A stretch of DNA of 9,158 nucleotides from the NCBI GenBank assembly GCA_020253595.1, contig JADCBH010000388.1, positions 1 through 9,158 on the forward strand. Reading direction: 5' to 3'. Source of the stretch: Brevundimonas sp. (lineage in GTDB: Bacteria; Pseudomonadota; Alphaproteobacteria; Caulobacterales; Caulobacteraceae). Shown piece by piece: positions 4,496-9,158 of the stretch (position 1 is the first letter of the stretch; each line of letters opens with the position of its first letter). The position numbers and the translations under genes are program-made. Below the pieces are notes generated by a model, which was given only the letters and a program-made list of their open reading frames with translations, had not been told where the DNA came from and did no database searches.

Positions 4496-6100
4496 ATGCA
4501 CGCCGCCCCCGCCTTTCCGCCTGCGCCCGATGCTGTCCGCCCGGCGCGCGCCCTGATCTCCCTGTCCGACAAGACGGGACTGGAAGAGTCGGCCCGCGCC
4601 CTGCATGACGCAGGCGTGGAGCTGGTCTCGACCGGGGGCACGCGGGCGGCGATCGCCGGCTTCGGACTGCCCGTGAAGGACGTGGCCGACCTGACCGGCT
4701 TCCCCGAGATGATGGATGGCCGGGTCAAGACGCTGCATCCGGTGGTCCACGGCGGGCTGCTGGGTGTGAGAGACGCCGCCGAGCACAAGGCGGCGATGGA
4801 GGCCCACGGAATCGGGCCCATCGATATCGTCTGGATCGACCTCTATCCGTTTGAATCAACCATTGCTTCCGGGGGCGATTTCGCCTCGGCCGTGGAGAAT
4901 ATCGACATCGGCGGACCGGCCATGATCCGCTCGGGCGCCAAGAACCACGGCTATGTGGCGGTTGCGGTCGACGCGGCCTCGATCGGCGAGATCGTGGCGG
5001 CGGTGAAGGCCGATGGGGCGACGTCGCTGGCGCTGAGGACGCGGCTGGCGGCCCGGGCGTTCGCGCGCACGGCGGCCTATGACGCGGCGGTATCGGGCTG
5101 GTTCGCAAGCCAGGTCGGGGATGCAGCGCCGGCGCGGAAGTCGGTCGCGGGCGCTCTGGCCCAGACGCTGCGCTATGGCGAAAATCCGCATCAGACCGGG
5201 GCCTTCTATCGGACGGGAGAGGCGCGGCCGGGTGTGGCCCGCGCCGAGCAGATCCAGGGTAAGGAACTGGGTTACAACAACATCGCCGATGCGGACGCGG
5301 CCTATGAGCTGGTGGCCGAGTTCGAGGCTCCGGCCTGCGTCATCGTCAAGCACGCCAACCCTTGCGGTGTCGCGGTGGGCAAGGACCTGTCGCAAGCCTA
5401 TGCGCGGGCGCTGGAGTGCGACGCGGTTTCGGCCTTTGGCGGCGTGATCGCAGTCAACCGGGCCCTGACCGGCGCGGACGCCCGGGCCATCACCGACATC
5501 TTCACCGAGGTGGTCATCGCCCCCGGCGCGGACGAGGAAGCGCGCGCGATCTTTGCAGCCAAGAAGAACCTGCGCCTGCTGATCACCGACGGCCTGCCCG
5601 ATCCTCTGGCGGCGGGTGAAGTGTTCCGCTCGGTGGCGGGCGGCTTTCTGGTTCAGTCGCGCGATGTCAGCCGGATCCGGCCCGCGGATCTGAAGATCGT
5701 GACGCGTCGCCAGCCGACGGCCCAGGAAGTGGAGGACATGCTGTTCGCCTTCACCGTCGCCAAGCACGTCAAGTCCAACGCCATCGTCTACGCCAAGGAC
5801 GGTCAGACCGCCGGCATCGGGGCGGGGCAGATGAACCGGCGCGACAGTGCCCGCATCGCGGCCATCCGGGCGCGGGAGGCGGGCGAGGCCAAAGGGTTGG
5901 CGCATTCGCTGGCGCAGGGCTCGGCGTGCGCTTCCGAAGCCTTCTTCCCCTTCGCAGACGGCCTGATCGAGGCGGCGCAGGCCGGAGCGACGGCGATCAT
6001 CCAGCCGGGCGGCTCGATCCGTGACGACGAGGTCATCGCGGCGGCGGACGAGCTGAACTTGGCGATGGCCTTCACCGGGGTGCGGGTCTTCCGGCATTGA
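4496..6100 (+). CDS. purH: Bifunctional AICAR transformylase / IMP cyclohydrolase
   Basis: The 534-residue enzyme carries out the last two steps of purine synthesis: AICAR plus 10-formyl-THF gives FAICAR, then ring closure gives IMP. The N-terminal cyclohydrolase (MGS-like) domain spans about 17-160, with STGGT (45-49), DGRVKTLHP (74-82) and HGGLLG. The transformylase domain follows, with YGENPHQ (227-233), the catalytic Lys285-His286 in VKHANPCG, VAKHVKSNAIV (421-431), ASEAFFPFADG (479-489) and QPGGSIRDDEV (503-513). The commoner family form of the penultimate block has Asp where Glu481 stands. Length is normal and the frame intact. No Shine-Dalgarno precedes the ATG; the start is kept because the extension before RALISLSDKTG is usual in Caulobacteraceae. 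A hairpin follows the stop. Confidence 0.97.
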   Translation: MHAAPAFPPAPDAVRPARALISLSDKTGLEESARALHDAGVELVSTGGTRAAIAGFGLPVKDVADLTGFPEMMDGRVKTLHPVVHGGLLGVRDAAEHKAAMEAHGIGPIDIVWIDLYPFESTIASGGDFASAVENIDIGGPAMIRSGAKNHGYVAVAVDAASIGEIVAAVKADGATSLALRTRLAARAFARTAAYDAAVSGWFASQVGDAAPARKSVAGALAQTLRYGENPHQTGAFYRTGEARPGVARAEQIQGKELGYNNIADADAAYELVAEFEAPACVIVKHANPCGVAVGKDLSQAYARALECDAVSAFGGVIAVNRALTGADARAITDIFTEVVIAPGADEEARAIFAAKKNLRLLITDGLPDPLAAGEVFRSVAGGFLVQSRDVSRIRPADLKIVTRRQPTAQEVEDMLFAFTVAKHVKSNAIVYAKDGQTAGIGAGQMNRRDSARIAAIRAREAGEAKGLAHSLAQGSACASEAFFPFADGLIEAAQAGATAIIQPGGSIRDDEVIAAADELNLAMAFTGVRVFRH

Positions 6101-6103
6101 AGA

Positions 6104-6125
6104 GAAACCCCAGGGAAGGGGTTTC
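6104..6125 (+). terminator. Hairpin just after purH
   Basis: GAAACCCC-AGGGAA-GGGGTTTC is a perfect 8-bp stem starting 4 nt after the purH stop. There is no long T-run after it (ATCACC follows), so it may work with the larger inverted repeat it overlaps. GTTTC at 6121-6125 is shared by both structures. Confidence 0.55.
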
Positions 6126-6362
6126 ATCACCAAGGGTGCCAAGGGGTCACCAAGGACACGACGAGGCCGAGTTGTCAGTGACGCGGCTTACGGTTTGGCT
6201 TGTGCCTGCGACCCCATGATCGCGGCTTTGCCGCCTCTCCTGATCGACGCACCGCGTCGATCCACACATGCTCAGGTGCTGAAAGCGAAGGATCGCCGAC
6301 GTCTCCGCCTGATCGGTCCCGTCGTGTCCTTGGTGACCCCTTGGCGCCCTTGGTGAAGAAAC
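6121..6362. mobile_element. MITE-like element with 43-nt inverted ends
   Basis: The left arm (6121-6163) is the inverted copy of the right arm (6320-6362) with only two mismatches in 43 nt. Three CCAAGG cores recur inside each arm. The 156-nt middle holds perfect smaller hairpins, GATCGACGC-ACC-GCGTCGATC (6242-6262) and GCGGC-TTT-GCCGC (6222-6234), and no gene. Long near-perfect inverted ends around a short non-coding core look like a miniature inverted-repeat element or a large intergenic hairpin repeat. I see no clear target-site duplication. It fills the gap between convergent purH and dapF, where its RNA would fold strongly from either direction and could act as a two-way terminator. Confidence 0.6.
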
Positions 6363-6389
6363 GCCCTCACACCGAGGCTTCCGTTAGAG

Positions 6390-7226
6390 CTACAGCATCC
6401 CTGTCCGTTCGACTTCGACTGGGCCGGTCATGAAGACGTGGCCGGTGGCTTCGTCCCATTCGATGTCGAGTTCGCCGCCGTCGACGATGATGGTCGCGCG
6501 GCGGCCGGTCAGGCCCCGGCGGGCGCAGGCGACAAGGGCGGCGCAAGCGCCGGTGCCACAGGCCCTGGTCAGGCCGGCTCCGCGTTCCCAGACCCGCAGG
6601 CGGATGCTGTCGGGGGCCAGCACACGGGCGAAGCCGACGTTCACGCCCTCGGGAAACAACGGGTGGTGCTCGATCAGGGAGCCTGAGCCGGTGACGAAGG
6701 CGTCGTCCAGCCGGTCGGTGAAGAAGACCACGTGCGGATTGCCCATGGAGACCGCCCCGGGCGTGTGCAGCACAGGATCGTCGATCGGGCCGATCTGAAG
6801 CTCGATGCCGCGTGTGTCCATCTCCTCGGCCAGCGGGATCTCGGTCCAGTCCAGACGCGGCGGGCCCATGTCGACGGTGATGCGGTCAGGCCCGGCCCGG
6901 CGCGCCACGGTCGGGCCGCCCAGCGTGTCGATCGTGACGCTGTCGGTGCCGTTGGCCTCCATCAACATCCAGCCGACGCAGCGAAGCGCATTGCCGCAGG
7001 TCTGGACCGATCCGCCATCAGCATTCCACACGCGCATGAAGGCGTCGCCCGTGGCCGACGGTTCGATGGCGATGAGCTGGTCAAAGCCCTGGCCGGTCTT
7101 TCGGTCCGACAGGGCGCGCACCTGATCCACGGCAGGCGTGAAGGGGCGCGCCAAGGCGTCGACGACGACGAAGTCGTTGCCGCAGCCGTTCATCTTGACG
7201 AAGGGACGCCCGCTCATGGGCGGCAT
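6390..7226 (-). CDS. dapF: Diaminopimelate epimerase
   Basis: The 278-residue enzyme turns LL-diaminopimelate into the meso form, used for lysine and for peptidoglycan cross-links. Both catalytic cysteines are present: Cys77 in QTCGNALRC and Cys223 in RACGTGACA, the two-base pair that swaps the proton. The opening FVKMNGCGNDFVVVD and the blocks RVWNADG (65-71) and MGNPHVVFF (161-169) are typical. It is cytoplasmic, full-length and free of cofactor motifs, as expected. Two ATG codons are possible, 7226 and 7217 (MSGRPFVKM); neither has a Shine-Dalgarno and the choice is uncertain. It lies 36-45 nt after the YidB-like gene on the same strand and is probably co-transcribed with it. Downstream it meets the inverted-repeat element shared with purH. 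Confidence 0.96.
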   Translation of the reverse strand: MPPMSGRPFVKMNGCGNDFVVVDALARPFTPAVDQVRALSDRKTGQGFDQLIAIEPSATGDAFMRVWNADGGSVQTCGNALRCVGWMLMEANGTDSVTIDTLGGPTVARRAGPDRITVDMGPPRLDWTEIPLAEEMDTRGIELQIGPIDDPVLHTPGAVSMGNPHVVFFTDRLDDAFVTGSGSLIEHHPLFPEGVNVGFARVLAPDSIRLRVWERGAGLTRACGTGACAALVACARRGLTGRRATIIVDGGELDIEWDEATGHVFMTGPVEVERTGML

Positions 7227-7262
7227 ATAGGCGTGAGCGGGTCCGAAGGCGAGCGGGTCGCC

Positions 7263-7640
7263 TCAGCGCCGGCGGAGGCTGCCGATCAGGTCGACAAGGC
7301 CGCCGCCGCCTTCACTTCCGGGAAGCTGGCCGCCGGGCGTGAGGCGATCGATGGCTTCCGGCAGCAGGCCGGCCAGGGTCTCGGACGCCTGTTCAGGGGA
7401 GATTCCCAGACGCGCCGCGAAGTCGGCGACAGGACCCGACCCCAGAACCTGGGAGATCTGTTCCGGGGTGATGTTCAGGTTCGCGCCCGTGCCGATCCAG
7501 GACTGGACCGTCTCGGCCATCCCTGCCCCGCCGAAGCGTTCGGCCAGACCGGCCACGCCGCCCTGGCTCTGCAGCAGGTCGCCCAGTCCCCCGGCCGCCT
7601 GGTCGCCCAGGCCGTTCAGCACGCTGTCCATCAGTCCCAT
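7263..7640 (-). CDS. YidB family protein (DUF937)
   Basis: The 125-residue protein matches the YidB/DUF937 family, whose role is not established. The Gly/Leu-rich start (MGLMDSVLNGLGDQAAGGLGDLL) leads to the family block MAETVQSWIGTGANLNITPEQISQVLG (41-67), then ADFAARLGISPEQASETLAGLLPEAIDRLTPGG (72-104). A glycine linker precedes GLVDLIGSLRRR. No signal peptide or true membrane segment is seen. AGGAG stands 6 nt before the ATG, one of the better ribosome sites in the window. It is the upstream partner of dapF on the minus strand and divergent from the thiamine-diphosphate enzyme; a functional link to dapF is not implied by family knowledge. Confidence 0.88.
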   Translation of the reverse strand: MGLMDSVLNGLGDQAAGGLGDLLQSQGGVAGLAERFGGAGMAETVQSWIGTGANLNITPEQISQVLGSGPVADFAARLGISPEQASETLAGLLPEAIDRLTPGGQLPGSEGGGGLVDLIGSLRRR

Positions 7641-7797
7641 GATCGTCTCCTCGTGTAGGCAGCGAAGATGGCCCGGCTTGGTGACGTTGTCATGCCCTAC
7701 CGAGGCGAAGTCTTGCAGACATTGGAGCAGTGCCCGACAGGCGCACCCTGTCGCGGCTCCATCGCCAAATCGCCTGCCGATCTGCTAGGGCGTGCCT
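7641..7797. promoter_or_regulatory. Divergent intergenic region with a hairpin
   Basis: This 157-bp gap must hold promoters for the YidB-dapF pair and for the thiamine-diphosphate enzyme, but I found no reliable boxes. A perfect hairpin, CGACAGG-CGCAC-CCTGTCG, is at 7735-7753, about 45 nt before the enzyme's ATG. A smaller dyad, TGAC-GTT-GTCA, is at 7682-7692. Either could be an operator. Confidence 0.35.
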
Positions 7798-9158
7798 ATG
7801 ACCCAGAGCCGCACTCAGCCCGCCGGAACCGCCGCCCGCCGCATCGTCGAGACACTGGCGATCAACGGTGTGACGCGGGTCTTCTGCGTGCCGGGCGAGA
7901 GCTATCTGGCGGTGCTTGACGCCCTGGTCGATCACCCGGAGATCGAGGTCGTGACCTGCCGGCACGAGGCGGGAGCGGCCAATATGGCCGAGGCCTACGG
8001 CAAGCTGACGGGACGGCCGGGCGTCTGCATGGTCACCCGGGGGCCGGGCGCGACCCATGCCTCGATCGGGGTGCATACGGCGCATCAGGATTCCACGCCG
8101 ATGATCCTGTTCGTCGGGCAGATCGCTCTGGCGGATCGCGGGCGCGGGGCGTTTCAGGAAGTCGATTATCGCGAGGTGTTCGGCGGCCTGGCCAAGTGGG
8201 CGACCGAGATCGAGAGCCCCGAGCGGACGGTCGAGATCGTCGAGCGAGCCTTTTCCACGGCCCAGCAGGGACGGATGGGGCCGGTCGTCATCGCCCTGCC
8301 GGAAGACATCCTGCATTCGCCGGGCGGTCCGGCCCCCACGCGGGCGGTCGAGCCGGCGAAGGCGGGACTGGATCCGGCCTTCCTGACGGCGCTGGGTGAG
8401 CGGCTGGCCAAGGCCGAGCGGCCGCTGCTGGTGCTGGGCGGATCGGGGTGGACCGATGAGGCCGCGGCGGCCATCGGCGACTGGTCCGAGCGGCTGGGTC
8501 TGCCGGTCGCCCTGTCGTTCCGGCGAAAGGACATCCTGTCCAACGCCCGGTCGAACTATGCCGGCGATCTGGGGCTGGGGTGCAATCCGGCCCTGATGCA
8601 GCGGGCGAAGGACGCCGACCTGCTGATCGCCATCGGCGCGCGGCTGGGGGAAAACCCGACGCAGGGCTACACCCTGTTCGACCGGGCTCATACGGCCGGG
8701 CGGCTGGTGCACATTCACCCGGGACCGGAGGAGCTGGGCCGGGTATGGCCGACGCTGATGAGCGCCTGCTCCGACAACAGCCGGGCGGCGCAGGCGCTGG
8801 CGACGCTTGAGCCCGGTCGGACCTGGCACGATCAGGCGAAGGCGGCGCACGACCATTACCAGGCCTTCTCGACCCCCGTGGCGGTGACCGGGGCGGTCAA
8901 TATGGCCGAGTGCATGGCGCATCTGGGCGAGGTTCTGCCTGCCGATGCCATCGTGACCAACGGGGCCGGTAACTTCGCCGCCTGGCTGCACCGCTTCTAT
9001 CGCCACCGCGCGTGCCGGACCCAGCTGGCACCGACGTCCGGGGCGATGGGCTATGGCTATCCGGCGGCGATCGCGGCCAAGTCGGTCCATCCCGACCGCG
9101 AGGTGATCTGCGTCGCGGGCGACGGGGACTTCCTGATGACCGGTCAGGAACTGGCCAC
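7798..9158 (+). CDS. Thiamine-diphosphate-dependent enzyme, acetolactate-synthase-like (partial)
   Basis: The first 453 residues are present and the gene continues past the right edge. The fold is that of acetolactate synthase and related decarboxylases. The N-terminal Pyr domain (about 10-170) has VFCVPGESYLAVLDAL, the cofactor-activating Glu57 in CRHEAGAANMAEAYGKLTG, RGPGATHASIG (81-91) and AFQEVDYREV. The central domain (about 190-340) has LLVLGGSGW and DLLIAIGARLGE. The C-terminal PP domain has TSGAMGYGYPAAIAA and the start of the metal/diphosphate motif GDGDF (441-445). Catalytic features look intact. Substrate is uncertain: genuine acetolactate synthase normally sits beside a small subunit gene (ilvN), which would be out of view. 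AGGG lies near 8 nt before the ATG. It is divergent from the YidB gene. Confidence 0.9.
   Translation, partial: MTQSRTQPAGTAARRIVETLAINGVTRVFCVPGESYLAVLDALVDHPEIEVVTCRHEAGAANMAEAYGKLTGRPGVCMVTRGPGATHASIGVHTAHQDSTPMILFVGQIALADRGRGAFQEVDYREVFGGLAKWATEIESPERTVEIVERAFSTAQQGRMGPVVIALPEDILHSPGGPAPTRAVEPAKAGLDPAFLTALGERLAKAERPLLVLGGSGWTDEAAAAIGDWSERLGLPVALSFRRKDILSNARSNYAGDLGLGCNPALMQRAKDADLLIAIGARLGENPTQGYTLFDRAHTAGRLVHIHPGPEELGRVWPTLMSACSDNSRAAQALATLEPGRTWHDQAKAAHDHYQAFSTPVAVTGAVNMAECMAHLGEVLPADAIVTNGAGNFAAWLHRFYRHRACRTQLAPTSGAMGYGYPAAIAAKSVHPDREVICVAGDGDFLMTGQELA

Noticed and set aside
4856..6142. 428-residue open frame antisense to purH
   Set aside because: It lies wholly opposite a certain gene, is Arg/Gly-rich with no family resemblance, and is the expected by-product of strong GC bias at third codon positions.
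7690..9090. 466-residue open frame antisense to the thiamine-diphosphate enzyme
   Set aside because: The plus strand has clear catalytic motifs; the antisense frame has only Arg/Gln/Gly-rich low-complexity sequence.

Overview
This is about 9.2 kb of chromosomal DNA with very high GC. The mix of genes points to an alphaproteobacterium, most likely Caulobacteraceae and plausibly Brevundimonas. The clues are an MmcB-type repair gene preceded by the alphaproteobacterial SOS operator (GTTC-N7-GTTC), a DUF2794 gene, a PurH with the alphaproteobacterial N-terminal extension, and GC-rich palindromic intergenic repeats. The genus is an inference; no rRNA or other decisive marker lies in the window.

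Layout. Positions 1-204 hold no gene I can assign. Positions 205-473 are a cluster of palindromic intergenic repeats. Four genes then run leftward on the minus strand. In transcription order they are thpR (RNA 2',3'-cyclic phosphodiesterase, 2708-2172), a GNAT acetyltransferase joined to it by a GTGA stop/start overlap (2175-1618), a secreted lipocalin (1517-996), and mmcB (925-479) under its own LexA box. A Bax inhibitor-1 family membrane protein gene (2909-3655, +) runs divergently from thpR behind a leader with two strong hairpins, and it ends in a good intrinsic terminator. Facing it is a DUF2794 gene (4124-3789, -).

The 371-bp gap between DUF2794 and purH contains a nested stem-loop candidate RNA, then an intrinsic terminator on the plus strand, then a possible housekeeping promoter. 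purH (4496-6100, +) supplies the last two steps of IMP synthesis. It converges on dapF, and between them is a miniature-element-like sequence with 43-nt inverted ends. dapF (lysine and peptidoglycan precursor synthesis) lies downstream of a YidB/DUF937 gene on the minus strand. A thiamine-diphosphate enzyme of the acetolactate-synthase type starts at 7798 (+) and runs off the right edge.

The protein genes are mostly housekeeping, and I see no defence, phage or secretion system. The best candidates for something undescribed are in the non-coding DNA: the structured RNA plus terminator upstream of purH (4276-4410), the BI-1 leader in which one strand can pair with either of two partners (2809-2881), and the two families of structured intergenic repeats.
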